Assembly (NCBI GenBank): GCA_039033215.1
Contig: JBCCDA010000007.1
Coordinates: 9,074-73,073, forward strand
Source: Thermohalobaculum sp039033215
Lineage (GTDB): Bacteria; Pseudomonadota; Alphaproteobacteria; Rhodobacterales; Rhodobacteraceae
DNA length: 64,000 nt
Direction of reading: 5' to 3'
Made by a program: the position numbers and the translations under genes. Below are positions 16,953-29,100 of the stretch, one piece after another. The notes under the pieces are model-generated. The model was given only the letters and a program-made list of their open reading frames with translations. It did not search any database and had not been told where the DNA came from. The stretch's first letter is position 1, and the number at the start of each line of letters is the position of its first letter.

Positions 16953-17723
16953 ATGCGTTTGAAGGACAAAACCGCCGTCGTGACCGGGGGCGCCTCCGGC
17001 ATCGGCAAGGCCATCGCGCTGAAGTTTGCCGGGGAAGGCGCTCATGTGATCGTAGCGGATGTAATCGAGGCGCCGCTGGAAGGCGGTGAGCAGACTGTCG
17101 AGGCAATACTGGCCGCGGGCGGATCGGCCGAGCAGGTCTCCTGCGACGTGACCCGGGCCGCCGATCTGGACGCCGCCGTCGCGCGTGCCGTGGAGGTCGG
17201 CGGGCGGTTGGACGTGATGGTCAACAACGCGGCCGTGCGCTCGCCCTTTCGGGTGCACGAGACCACCGACGAAGAATGGGACCGCGCCATCGGCGTCAAC
17301 GCCAAGGGCGTCTTTATGGGCTGCCGTGCGGCGATCCGTCAGATGCTGACGCAGGACCTGGTGGACGAGGTCCGGGGGCGGATCGTCAACCTCTCGTCCC
17401 AGCACGGCATGGTCCGCAGCCCGCAGGCCTTCTGCTACGGGGTCGGCAAAGCGGCGGTGGTCTACATGACGCGCCAGATCGCCGGGGACTATGCGCCGGA
17501 CGGGATCGTCTGCAATGCGGTAGCACCAGGCAAGGTGCTGACGGGGCGGGGCGGGGCCGCGACAGCGCCCGAGACGCTGGCCTATTCCCATTCGCGCACG
17601 CCGTGGTCGCGGCTGGGCCGACCGTCCGACGTGGCGAACGCGGCGCTCTTCCTGGCAAGCGACGAGGCGACTTTCATCACCGGCGAGAACCTGATGGTCG
17701 ATGGCGGCTGGATGGCCAGCTAG
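16953..17723 (+). CDS. Short-chain dehydrogenase/reductase
   Basis: 256 residues, the classical SDR length. The cofactor motif TGGASGIGKA is at residues 11-20, followed by the NNAA motif, the catalytic Ser in IVNLSSQHG and the catalytic pair Tyr-x-x-x-Lys in CYGVGKAA. Asp at the end of the second strand (IVADV) favours NAD over NADP. A GGGGAGAG ribosome binding site supports the ATG. It follows the deacetylase gene by 21 bases and probably belongs to the aap operon, oxidising a hydroxyl of a catabolic intermediate; the substrate is unknown. Confidence 0.9.
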   Translation: MRLKDKTAVVTGGASGIGKAIALKFAGEGAHVIVADVIEAPLEGGEQTVEAILAAGGSAEQVSCDVTRAADLDAAVARAVEVGGRLDVMVNNAAVRSPFRVHETTDEEWDRAIGVNAKGVFMGCRAAIRQMLTQDLVDEVRGRIVNLSSQHGMVRSPQAFCYGVGKAAVVYMTRQIAGDYAPDGIVCNAVAPGKVLTGRGGAATAPETLAYSHSRTPWSRLGRPSDVANAALFLASDEATFITGENLMVDGGWMAS

Positions 17724-17815
17724 CGGGCTCGGGTGGGCCTTGCGTTGGGTCGGCCGGTGGTCCCTCGGTTCACATCTGCGACGCATCCTCGTCCGCTCAA
17801 GGGGGGTGAGAGTTC

Positions 17816-18655
17816 ATGACCGAAATCCAGGGGTTCCACTTCATCTCCGGCCTGCCGAGATCAAGGTCCACGCTGCTGGCGGCGATCCTGCGGCAGAACC
17901 CGCGGTTCCACGCCTCCATGACCTCGCCCGTCGGCCCCCTGTTCAACGCCTGTCTGAACGCGATGGGGGCCGAGAACGAGTTTGCGGTTTTCTTCAGTGA
18001 CGACCAGAAGCGCGCGATCCTGCGGGGGGTCTTCGACAACTACTACCGGTTCGTCGACGCGGGCGAGATCGTCTTTGATACGAACCGCATGTGGACCAGC
18101 CAGATCCCGGCCGTGCGCCAGCTTTTCCCGCGCTCGAAGATGATCTGCTGCGTGCGCAACCCCGCCTGGGTCTTCGACTCGGTCGAGCGGCTGACCCGCA
18201 AGAACGCCTTCGATGTCAGTCGGATCTTCTCGTCGCCGCAGGAACGGTCGACCATCTTCACACGGGCGGACGCGCTGCTGCACCCCAACCGCATGATCGG
18301 CTTCGCCTCGTCCGCGCTGAAGGAGGCGTACTACAGTGCGGAAAGCGACATGCTGCTGCTGGTGGACTACGATCTGCTGGCCAGCCGCCCCGCCGAGGTA
18401 CTGCCGCTGATCTACAAATTCATTGATGAGGAGCCCTTTGACCACGACTTCGACAACGTCGAGTACGAGGCCGAGGACTTCGACATGCAGATGCTGGCCA
18501 AGGATCTGCATACGGTCCGTGGGAAGATCGAGCTGACGCCGCGCCAGACCATCCTGCCGCCCGATCTGTTCAAGCGCTTCCAGGACCTCATCTTCTGGCA
18601 TGACGCCGCGGGCACGGCTGCGCACAGGATCGTGGTGTCGAACGAGATGGACTAA
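17816..18655 (+). CDS. Sulfotransferase family protein
   Basis: 279 residues. The N-terminal FHFISGLPRSRSTLL is the 5'-phosphosulfate-binding loop of PAPS sulfotransferases (P-loop-like). The segment MICCVRNPAWVFDSV resembles the 3'-phosphate-binding region (C-V-R-N-P), and WHDAAG occurs near the end. No membrane segment is seen. Such proteins transfer sulfate from PAPS to a small molecule or glycan. A GGGGGGTGAG ribosome binding site supports the start. It lies 92 bases after the SDR and may or may not share its transcript; it is the last GC-rich gene before the AT-rich region. Confidence 0.88.
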   Translation: MTEIQGFHFISGLPRSRSTLLAAILRQNPRFHASMTSPVGPLFNACLNAMGAENEFAVFFSDDQKRAILRGVFDNYYRFVDAGEIVFDTNRMWTSQIPAVRQLFPRSKMICCVRNPAWVFDSVERLTRKNAFDVSRIFSSPQERSTIFTRADALLHPNRMIGFASSALKEAYYSAESDMLLLVDYDLLASRPAEVLPLIYKFIDEEPFDHDFDNVEYEAEDFDMQMLAKDLHTVRGKIELTPRQTILPPDLFKRFQDLIFWHDAAGTAAHRIVVSNEMD

Positions 18656-19015
18656 GCCTGAACGACGTCCGGGGGCTGCCGTTGAAGGCTCGTCACGCCC
18701 GATCGTGACAAAGGCCACGTGCCCACCGCATTTTACAGATGCTGCCCGAATCACAAACACTGCGCGCGACGCAACCTAAAGAAGAGCGCAAGAAATTGAA
18801 CTTTATCGCTGCAAGTTCACCTGCTCCGTGTAAGAACACCTTGTAAACCATATTTCTACCGAGATTTTCAAAACACACAATCCATCAGTGCAAAATGCAC
18901 GTGAAATTACCCATGGTTGTGTGTCATGGTCATGTATTTGTGAATTTGTTGTTTAATGAAAAAAATAGAATAAAATTGATTCCAAGGATTTTCATCAGCA
19001 CCTTGGGTTCCAGTA
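18656..19015. other. AT-rich intergenic region upstream of the LuxR-type gene
   Basis: 360 bases with no supported gene. A 6-bp hairpin GTCACG-cccgat-CGTGAC (18692-18709) after the sulfotransferase stop could be a terminator stem. From about 18770 the sequence becomes strikingly AT-rich compared with the rest of the window. It carries a 5-bp inverted repeat GTGCA-aaa-TGCAC at 18888-18900 and a possible weak promoter (TTGTTG at 18946, TAAAAT at 18971, 19-base spacing) 40 bases before the regulator gene. Confidence 0.35.
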
Positions 19016-19786
19016 ATGGCAAAAAGATACTTAGGGGACGATGGATGGTTGCTCACCTTAAAGGAGAACAATCAGACACTACTTCACCTGTTGGGAATCT
19101 CCGGAGCTACATCGCTTGATGAGGCTGTGTTCAGCCTCGAGAAGATCACCACCGATCGCCGCTACTCCGGGTATGCGCTGACGCTGTGCCGAGCCACAGA
19201 TGGCGGTGTTGTGTCGTCAGCGCTCGCGGCCGGGGGTGTGTTCGCCGAACTAGAAGGAAGATCGGTACCAAGCGCAACGTCTTGTCAGGCGTTTTTTCCG
19301 TCTGACAAGCCCGTGCGCCTGCAGCCTGGCTCCCGCGGGAACCATCGGCTGTTTGCCCCTGTTGCGACACGCATGGGGCTTGTAGCGTTTGGTGTCCATG
19401 CGCGCGTTGGAAGCGGCGTGGGGAACTTCGGGCTGATCGTTTGCTCAAGTGTCGAGAGCGCGCGGAGCGATGTGCGCACCACCGGGGACACGGATGTGCT
19501 GCAGCTTGCGCTGCTAGCAGTCGTGCAGAACCATCTGGATGCGACATCCGCTGATCAGAGCGCAAAGCTGCCCCGCGGAGAGGCAGAGGTCCTGGCCGCC
19601 TACGCCAACGGGCGCACCCCGAAGGAGATCGCGGAAGAACGGCAAACGTCGGTGCGGACCGTGCGAAATCAGCTCGACTCGGTGCGTCAGCGACTGTCGG
19701 CGCGGACGAACGCCCACGCCGTCGCATTGGCCACCGCATGCAATGCGATTCCCATATCTGTCGATAGTATTGTCGACTTTGGTTAA
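19016..19786 (+). CDS. LuxR-family transcriptional regulator (C-terminal HTH)
   Basis: 256 residues. The C-terminal 60 residues form a LuxR/GerE-type helix-turn-helix: RGEAEVLAAYANGRTPKEIA, then SVRTVRNQLDSVRQRL with the recognition helix. The N-terminal about 185 residues are not recognised; they lack an obvious REC domain and may be a ligand or protein-sensing domain. The ATG at 19016 has a poor ribosome binding site; the frame is closed upstream at 18977 and offers no other standard start. The gene has lower GC than its surroundings, suggesting transfer. It is the nearest regulator to the 5016-residue gene, 319 bases downstream and co-directional, and is a candidate to control it. Confidence 0.85.
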   Translation: MAKRYLGDDGWLLTLKENNQTLLHLLGISGATSLDEAVFSLEKITTDRRYSGYALTLCRATDGGVVSSALAAGGVFAELEGRSVPSATSCQAFFPSDKPVRLQPGSRGNHRLFAPVATRMGLVAFGVHARVGSGVGNFGLIVCSSVESARSDVRTTGDTDVLQLALLAVVQNHLDATSADQSAKLPRGEAEVLAAYANGRTPKEIAEERQTSVRTVRNQLDSVRQRLSARTNAHAVALATACNAIPISVDSIVDFG

Positions 19787-20105
19787 AGCAACCGAAGGTC
19801 GAGTTGGCGGTGGGTAAATATAATAGTGGGTAGGTAGAATGACGGATCGCCGGATTGGAGGGCCTCCCGCATTATGAGGCATCGAATCAAAGGCTGATCT
19901 GTTCGAGGACGAGAAGTACAAAGCTAGACAACTTACCGCAAAGAATTGCTGACTCTGCTTTTGTGTGGAGTGGCCAAAAAAATTTTGAAAGCCAAGATCT
20001 CAATTTATCTTGGCCACCTCTAGCTCTGTGCTTCTGAAAGTTGAACTAGATTGGTTGTGTACGCGCCAAGGTAGCTGACTGATATTAGCAAAGAGGTCAC
20101 GTGTC
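19787..20105 (+). promoter_or_regulatory. Leader region of the 5016-residue gene, with a -10 box and competing hairpins
   Basis: 319 bases, AT-rich, no gene. A perfect -10 hexamer TATAAT is at 19819-19824, without a good -35 partner, which would fit activator-dependent initiation. If it is used, the transcript has a leader of roughly 280 bases. Inside that leader the segment ATCTTGGCCAC (20007-20017) can pair with GCCAAGAT (19991-19998; 8 bp, 8-base loop) or with GTGGCCAA (19970-19977; 8 bp, longer loop); the two are mutually exclusive. The ribosome binding site AAGAGGT lies about 9 bases before the ATG. Confidence 0.4.
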
Positions 20106-23100
20106 ATGCCGATTTCCTTTACTGAAGCTGGAGTATTTTCGGGTGCGGACGGCGGTCCGAACATCCTGAACAACCCAACCTCTTTGCAGTTCGGCCCTGA
20201 CGGCCGACTCTACGTCACCGAACAGAACGGCAGCGTGAACGCTTTCACGGTCGAGCTTCAGGGCGACACCTGGGTGGCAACCGACGCCGAGGAACTGGTC
20301 GATGCAAACGGCGATGGCCTCGTCAAGAACATCCAGAACCACAATGACGACGGTTCCGTTAACAACGTCGAAGACAATCGCCAAGTAACTGGCATTCTGA
20401 CGGCTGGCACCGCAGACGAGCCGATCCTCTACATTTCGTCGAGCGATCCGCAGATTGCGTCGAACGGGGAAAAGAACCTCGACACGAACTCCGGTGTCGT
20501 GACGCGCGCCAGCTTCAACAGCACGACGGGCGAATGGGAGGTAGTTGACCTGGTCCGCGGCCTGCCCCGGTCCGAAGAGAACCACGCCGTCAACGGCATG
20601 ATTCTGGGCGAAGACGGCACGACCCTCTTGCTGCAGGTTGGCGGCTTCACGAACAATGGCGCGCCATCGGGTTTCTTCTCGTACACCAACGAGTATGTGC
20701 TTTCGGGTTCGGTCCTCGAGCTTGATCTGGCCGCGCTGGATGCTCTGCCGACGCTGACTGATCCTAACGGCGGGCAAGACGGCACTTCGCGCGACTACAA
20801 GTACGATCTGCCCACGCTGGACGACCCCAACCGGACTAATGCGCCTGTGGGTCTGAGCGACGCGGATGCGATCGCCCAAGGGTTTCTGGAAGACTCGGAC
20901 GGCATGGACCTTGTTGGCCCTTGGGGTGGCAATGATGGCCTTAACATGGCGATTCTGCCGGCTGACGCGCCCCTGCGCATCTTCGCCGACGGCATGCGAA
21001 ACGCGTATGACCTAGCGCGTACGCCAGACGGCAAGATCTACACCGTCGACAACGGTTCGAACGGTGGTCTCGGCGGCGCGCCCGCAGTTGAAGGTCAGGT
21101 GTTTGCCGGACCGGACGGACAGCTTGGTACTGCTGACGATATTGTCGCGCCGGATGACGGCGACGGAATCGCCGGCGAAGCGCTGGCAATCCCGGGCGTG
21201 GGCAGCTTCGGCGAAGGCGAGCCGCTGCAGCAGATCGTCGAGGGTGGCTACTACTACCACGCCAACCCGGTTCGTTCGAACCAGAACCAGTCCTGGACGG
21301 TCTACAACGACAGCGGCAACGAGGACACGAGCCTGGCGACGAGCTTTGTCCCTGACATCTCGGCCCTCGTGCCCATCGGGGTCAACATCGCCGATGGCTT
21401 CCTGATTGATCCGTCGAAGTTCGCGGGATTGGAAGGCCTGGATCCGAACGATGTGGACGATCGCGCGATCATTGATGCACGACTGTTCCTGAGCGGCGTG
21501 ACCATCGACAGCGACGCGCTGGAGCAGAACGATCCCGATGGCGACGGCCCGGGCCAGCAAGCCATTGAAATCCTGGGGTCTTCGACCAACGGTATCCTCG
21601 CCTATGACAGCGGCGGTGCGGCGTTCGGCGGGACGATTGACGGCAAGCTGTTCGTCACCCAGTTCAACGATAACATCACGCTGCTGAACATTAACGATGC
21701 CGGCACCGATCTCGAACCCATTTTTGAGGAAGGCCCGGACGGCATCTTTGGCACGGCAGACGACGTCGTTCAGGACGCAGACGGCGTTCTCTTCGTGGCG
21801 AACACCACCCTCGGTGTGCCGCTTGTCAACCCGCTTGACGTCACGCAGGGCCCAGGCGGAACCCTTTGGGTCGCTGAGATCGGTAGTAATGAAATCACGG
21901 TTCTTGCACCTTCCAACGTCATCGATCCGTTCAACGACGACTCCGACTTCGACGGCATCCTGAACGTCGACGATCCGTTCATCCGAGATGCCTCGAACGG
22001 TACGCTCGTTACCATCACGCCTGACGCACCCACCGTGTGGGAGTTCTCGCAGGATGCAGGCGACGTGACGCCCGGACCCGACGGGTTCGGCGGTGGCCTC
22101 ACCGGCGTGATGATCAATGGCACGACCGACTTCGAGGAGTTCTTCCAGTCGCCGCTTGATCCAGGCGACCCGAACAACAGCCAGATCCAGCTCGACAACG
22201 TGAAGTTCGTGACCGCCGCCGGCGGCGGCACGACCACGATCGAGCAAGTGTCGAACGGTGATCCGTTCGAGAACGGTAACAACGGTGAATTCCTGTTCCA
22301 CACCGGCTTCACGCTGGGCGCGACGGTCGAGACCTTCACCGTCACCTGGGTCGTGAAGAACCCTGCGGCGACGTCGCTGGGGAATGATATCACTGACAGC
22401 TTCCAGCAGATCGGTGGGTATATCGGCGACGGTACGCAGTCGAACTACCTGAAGATCGTTGCGATCGAGACCGCCAACGGCGGTGGCACGCGGAACATTC
22501 AGATCGCGCTGGAAGATAACGACGGTATCAGTCAGAGCATCAACCTCCCGGCTAACGATGTCTTCAATGAAGCGGTGCTGGTCCAGGACTCGAACATCGT
22601 GTTCGAACTGGAAATCGATCCGACGGCAGGCACGGCCGTTCCGAAGGCGACCTACACGACGACGAGCGGTGATGTCGAGATCACCGGCGGTCCGACGGAT
22701 GTGATCGACCTGACGGGTTCGGCGGTTCTGAACACAATCCAGGGCAACAACACGGTCGAGGGTCAGACGACGGGGATCGCCACGGGGCTGTTTGCGACGA
22801 ACAACGGGTCGTCGAACGACACGTTCCAGGCCGTCTTCGACAGCATCACCGTCACGGCCACCGAGGCCGAAGTGGCTCCGGTCGCTGGCGACGACAGCTT
22901 CTTCACGCAACCGAACAACTCACTGACGATCTCGGTTGCCGATCTCTTGGCCAATGATACCGACGCAAATGCCAGCGATACACTGGTCGTGACCGGCGTC
23001 AGCGGAGATGCGAACGCGACGGTAACGCTTGACGACAACGGCACTGCCGGCGACACGTCGGACGACTTCGTGACCTTCACGCCCGTGACCGACTTCACCG

Positions 23101-26100
23101 GCACATCGGTCTTCTCTTACACGGTCACCGATGGCACGCTCACCGATACGGCAGACGTATCTGTCGATGTGTCTGACCTGAGCGTCCTGTTCCGGGTGAA
23201 CGCTGGGACTGCGACCATCGCAGCATCGGCCAACGACCCCTACAACAGTACGCTCGACTGGATCGGGACGGGTGCCGCAGGCGCGCAGTCTGGCACGCAG
23301 TCCGGGCTCGATTTCTCAGTCAACACGGGGAATCTATCGGTTCACGACATCGCGGGCCGCGACGCATCGGTGGCCGACTATGTGCCGCAGGAGCTCTTTG
23401 CACAGGAGCGCTGGGATCCGGACTCAGGTGCGGAAATGCAGTACAGCTTTGGTGGCGGCGATCTGGCGGTTGGCACGTACACGGCCAACATCTTCGCTGG
23501 CAACGGCTTTGGCGGCACGTCTGCACCTGGACAGCGGGTCTTCGACATTCTGGTCGAAGATGAGCTGGTGTTTGACGATGTCGATCTCGCAGCTCTCTTT
23601 GGTCATCAGACCGGCGGTCTGCTGACGTGGACGGGCGAGGTAACGGACGGGACGCTCGACATCGAGTGGGTGCGCGATGGCGTGAATTCTGTCGAGAACC
23701 CGACCGTGAACGGCATCGAGATTCTGGCCGGCGCAGTGGGCGAGGCGCCTCTGAGCGTCTCCATCGTCAGCGGCGACCAGACCGTAGGCGAGGATGATGG
23801 CTCGGCGTTCATCTCGATCCTGACGAACCGGACGGTTCCGAACGACGAGAGCGTGACGTTCACCTATGTCATCGAAGGCGTCACAGCGACACCCGAGGCC
23901 GATTACTCGCCCAACGAGTCACTCACCGGCGCCGGGACGGCCACTTTCACCGGTACCGCGACCATTGCGGGCGGGTCGTCGGACTTCCAGATCCCGATCG
24001 ATATCCTTCAGGACACGGACATCGAACCGAACGAGACCTTTACGGTGGAAATCACCAGCGTGAGCGCGAACGCGTCGCTTGGGTCGGTCACACAGGCGAC
24101 CGTAACGATCCAGGACGACGATGTCGTGGTGACGCCGGGCGAGGCCGTGGTGCGGATCAACGCGGGTGGCGCCGAAGTTGCGGCGAACGATGGCGGTATC
24201 GTCTGGAGCGCGGATCAGACGGCAGTAGATACAAACGGCTCCGCTGCGATCGGAACGCCGTCCGAGTTCCTGCGCGCAGGCAGCGACGTTGCAACCTACG
24301 GCGACAACACGCCAACCGGCCCGGGAACCAACGCGACAGGTGCGCCTGACGCCCTGTTCACGACCGAGCGGTTCTGGCCAGGCACGGCCGACGATGCGTT
24401 CGGCTACGATTTCGACCTCGAGAACGGCGACTACGTCGTCAACCTCTACTTTGACGAGTTGTTCTTCGGTGCCGCAGGCGCCCGGGTCTTCGACGTCGCG
24501 CTGGAGGGCGACATCGTCCTCGACGACTTCGATCCGTTTGTGGCCGCGGGCAGCAGCAACGACACCTCGAAGCAGTCGTTTGCAGTCTCGCTCACGGATG
24601 GTGAGCTGAACCTCGACTTCATCGTTGGCTCGGTAAACAACCCGAATATCGCGGCCATCGAGATCCTCGAGGTCGATTCGAACACGGGCCCTGCCGTGAT
24701 TTCGATTGCGGCGCCGGATCCGGCATCGGTGGTCGAAGACGGCGACATCGGCAACACTTCGCTCGACTTCGCCGTCAGTTTCGACACGACGCCGAGCGAG
24801 GCCGTGACGATAGAGTACTCGGTCGAGATCAACGGGGTGCTCACCCCCGGTCTGACCCAGGTGCTGGGCACGGCAGACGGCACCATCACGGTGGACGTGC
24901 CGAACGACGACGCCAATGATGGTGCAGAGGCGGTGACAGTCACCCTGACAGGTGTCTCGGTTGGTGGTGCGTCGGCAGTCTTGGGAACGGCGGTCGCGGC
25001 AAGTGCGACCGTTACGGAGGACGACAGCGACACACCGGCGGCTCAGGTTCTATACCGTGTCAATGCGGGTGGACCCGAGCTGGCGGCCATCGATGGCGGC
25101 CCGGCATGGACGGCGGACCTGGGAACGTTCGGTGCGGCAAACAACAGCCCGTACCTGTTCTCCGCGCCGACCGTAAACACGATCTTCAACAACAGTTCTG
25201 CAAATTCGTATGCCGGTGATGTCGAGACGACAATCGGTGTGCCAAGTTCGACCCCGCTTGCGCTGTTCGACACAGAGCGTGGTGATCGCGGCATCGAGGC
25301 ACCCACAATCGCATACCAGTTCGACGTCGGCACGGACTTTGGTCTGGTCGAGGGCGACGAGGTCGAAGTGCGGCTCTACGTCGCTGAGATCTTCAACGGG
25401 GTCGATGCTGCTGGGGAGCGTGTCTTCGACGTCGAAGTGGACGGCGTTGTGCCGACTGAGTTTGACGATATCGATCCGTTCGCTGATGGGGGTAATGCCG
25501 GCAATGTCGGAACTGTGCGCACCTACATCGCCACGGTCGACGCCGACGGCATTCTGGATCTGAACTTCCTGAACGGTGTCGAGAACCCCGCAATCAAGGC
25601 GATCGAGATCCTGACCGTGGAGTCGGGTACACTGCCGACGGTGTCGGTTGGCGACCCGGTCCCTGCCTCCATCGAGGAAACAGGCGATACCGGTGTCACG
25701 ACACTCGTCTTCCCGGTGACCTTCTCCGAGGCGCCCAGCGAGGCTGTGACGGTCTCGTACGAGGTTGACATCAACGGCACGGTTACGGCGGCTTCGCTGG
25801 TGCTGGGCACTTCGGACGGCGTGATCTCGGTCGATGTTCCAAACGACGATGCGAGCAACGGAACCGAGAACGTGACGGTCACCTTGACAGGTATCACGGT
25901 CGGGGATGCTGCGGCGGAGCTTGGCACAACCGTGGCCAGCGGCGCTGTCACCGAAGACGACGGTACGACCATCGACAGCTTCAACGGCACGCCTGCAGTC
26001 GGGAACGACTTCTCGAACGACAGCGCCAATCCGGATGATGTCACGCTGCTGCTCGGCTCGAACACGCTGGTGTCGAACGGCGGCGGCGGTGACAGCGACT

Positions 26101-29100
26101 TCATTACCTTCGAGGTCGCGGCTGGCCAGCGACTGACGCAGATCAACCTCACCGGGGTTGTCGATGGAGTAGGCGGCGGCGAGGGCGTCTTCCTTGGCAT
26201 CCAGCTCTCGGACTCGTTCCCGGCACTGGGCGATATCGTGTCCGGCGCTGAATCGATCGACGGCGGCACCGTGTTCAGCTCGGCTCAGGCCGGGACGGAC
26301 CTTCTGCCCTTGCTTGCCAGCACCGAGGTCGAGAACGTCAATCCTGGCCAGGAGCAGACCACGACGGGCTTCGCCCTGCCGCTGGGCCCGGGCCAATACA
26401 CGCTGTGGTTCAACCAGAACCAGAGCGACACCGAGAGCACCATTGAGCTGGTGACCGAGGAGATCCCGCCCGCGCCGACGGGAGACGTGTATCTTGCGAA
26501 CCAGGATGGCAACTTCGTCATTGAGGCCGAGGATGCGCGCGAGAGCGAGGGCGGCAGTGGTCTCAATGGCTGGGAGTTCCAGACCGAGCATGATCTCGAT
26601 GGTCCGGGTGAGATCGACGAGAACCACGAGGCCTTCACCGGTGACGGCTTCCTCGAATGGGACGGAGGACAGTTCTTCAATGACCCGTCCAATGGGAACC
26701 TGAAGTACAAGATCTTCGTGGAGACCACGGGCACCTACTACCTCAATGTCCGCAGCTCGATCGAGATCGAGGCGACTGGTGGTGCCAACCCGTTCACCGA
26801 GCACAACGACAGCTTCGGGCGGATGACCGATGAAAACGGCGATCCGCTGGAAATGCTCCCGGGTTTCAAGGGCGGTGAGGTTGTCGATCCGACGTTCACT
26901 GGTGAGAACGGCAACTTCAACGATGGCTGGCACAAGAACTTCCAGTCCGGCGGTCCCTTCAACGACTGGAAATGGTCGAACAAGAACGTCGACAACACCG
27001 GTATTCCGATCGCCTACGAGCTTGAGGCCGGCAATACCTACCACATCGAGATCGCGGCGCGGTCGAACAACTACGCGATCGACCGGATCCATCTTGAGCT
27101 GATCGAGAACCCTCCGGGCGAGGGTCAGGTAACCAATCCCGTTACTCCTGATGAGAACGCCCCCCTCTCGCCCTTGGCCGTTGCTGGCGCCGAGATCTCG
27201 GGCCGGGTGTTCGCCGACGCGAACGGAGATGCGGTTGACAACGGTGAGCCGGGCATTGCGGATGTCACGGTCGAGCTGCTGGACGACGGTGGCTCGGTTG
27301 TCGATACGGTGCTTACCGGTATCGATGGCAGCTACACCTTCGAGAACCTGGCGGACGGCACCTACTCGGTCCGGTTCCCGACCGATCTTGAAGGCGACGC
27401 GCTGGTTGCAGCCGACCAGGGCGGCGACGACGATGTCGACAGCGACGCAAACGCCGCGACGGGTGAGACCCCGGCGTTCGCAGTGGTTGCTGGAGATGTG
27501 ATCGACAATGTCGATGCAGGCTATGACCGCGAGATCACGCTGGTTGGTGAAGCTGTCCTGACCGTGAACGACGGTGCGAACGACATCGAGATTTCGAACT
27601 TCGGTGCGGGTTCGTTCCAGATCTCGAATACGGGTGAGAAGAACATCACCGCGATCGAGATCGACGTCACCGATGCGCTGTTCCCGGATGCGGTCTTCGA
27701 TCCTTTCGGGCTTGCCGGTGACCTCAATGCGAAAATCCTGGAGATCAACACAGAAGGTGGCACGGGCGTCATCACCCCCGCAGGTGGCTTCGATGAAGAC
27801 GCCATTGGCATCACCTACATCGGCGCTGGCGGAACTGCCGGGTACGAGAAGATCCGTCTGACCTTCAACGACTTCAATCCGGGTGAGACGTTGGGCTTCT
27901 CGGTAGACATGGACCCGAATTCGGTTGCGGGTGCTGCCAAGGGTACGCTCGACAGCGGCGCGCCCTTGGCAGGTGCCGGCAACTGGGATGTCGGCGGCAT
28001 CTCAGGCGCTGAGCTGATCGGCAGTTCCTTCATCGTCGAGTACGACGACGCCAGCACCTCGATCGGTAAGCTGCATGGGCAGGGCACCGGCGAGCAATCT
28101 GGTGCGACCGCGCTCAGCACGCAGTCCGGCGAGAGCCTTGATGTAACGCTCACGGTAAACGGGTTGATCCCGGGCGCCGAGGGTACTTACGGCACGGGTG
28201 GTCCGCAGATCCTGATCTCCGGCCCCGCGGGCGAAATCGCACGGGTGCTGGTGTCGAAGGGCTTCATCGTGCCCTTCACCAACAACTTCGCCGTATCAGA
28301 CCCCTATGCGGCGACCCTTGACGCCCAGATCGCGGTGCTCGAGGCCAGCGGTTTCCCGGCCAACAACGCGGTCGAGATGCTGTACGTCGACGTGCCTCTG
28401 ACAGGTGCACTACAGGATATCTCTGGTCTCTTCGACTTCAGCCAGGTTGCGGGCTTCGATCTGTCCGTCCCGGATCAGACGAACGACTACGGTATCCTGG
28501 AAGAGGACAAGCTCCCGCTCGCCATCGTGGCCAGCGTGGTCGACCCGGCCACGGATATCCCGAAGGGCGAGGTGACGTCGCCGATCCACCTGGTTCACTC
28601 GGACACGGTGTCAGACATCGTTCTGTCGCCGATCGTGGCCGAGATCGTCGAAAGTGGCGACACCGCCACGTTCACCCAGATCGACATCAGCGCCGCGGTC
28701 CTGGCAGGTGCCGAGGGCACTTACGAGGCCGTCCTCACCGTCGATGGTGTCGAAGTGGCCGTGCAGTCCGTGACGCTGGCGGAGGGCGCGAACACGTTCT
28801 CGCTGCAGGTGCCGAACGACAATGTGGACGATGGCGTAGACATCGCGTCGGTCACGTTGCGTGAAGTGGGCGGCGGCGCGGCGGTTCCTGCGGTCGCGGC
28901 TGTGTTCTCGATCACCGAGGACGACGGCCCGATCGAGGGTGCGACGCTACTGCGGATCAACGCCTTCGGGCCGGAGCTGGCTGCGCTCGATGCGGGTCCG
29001 GTCTGGCAGGCTGATACGGTGGCCGCGCCGATTGAGTACTTCTCGTCGGGTGACGGCTCCGCTCCGTTCAACCGGGGCGACACGATTGCTGCTGGTGACT

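Noticed and set aside
18888..18900. GTGCAAAATGCAC as a lux-box-type operator
   Set aside because: Only 5-bp arms, single copy and unlike known lux boxes; kept only as a noted inverted repeat.
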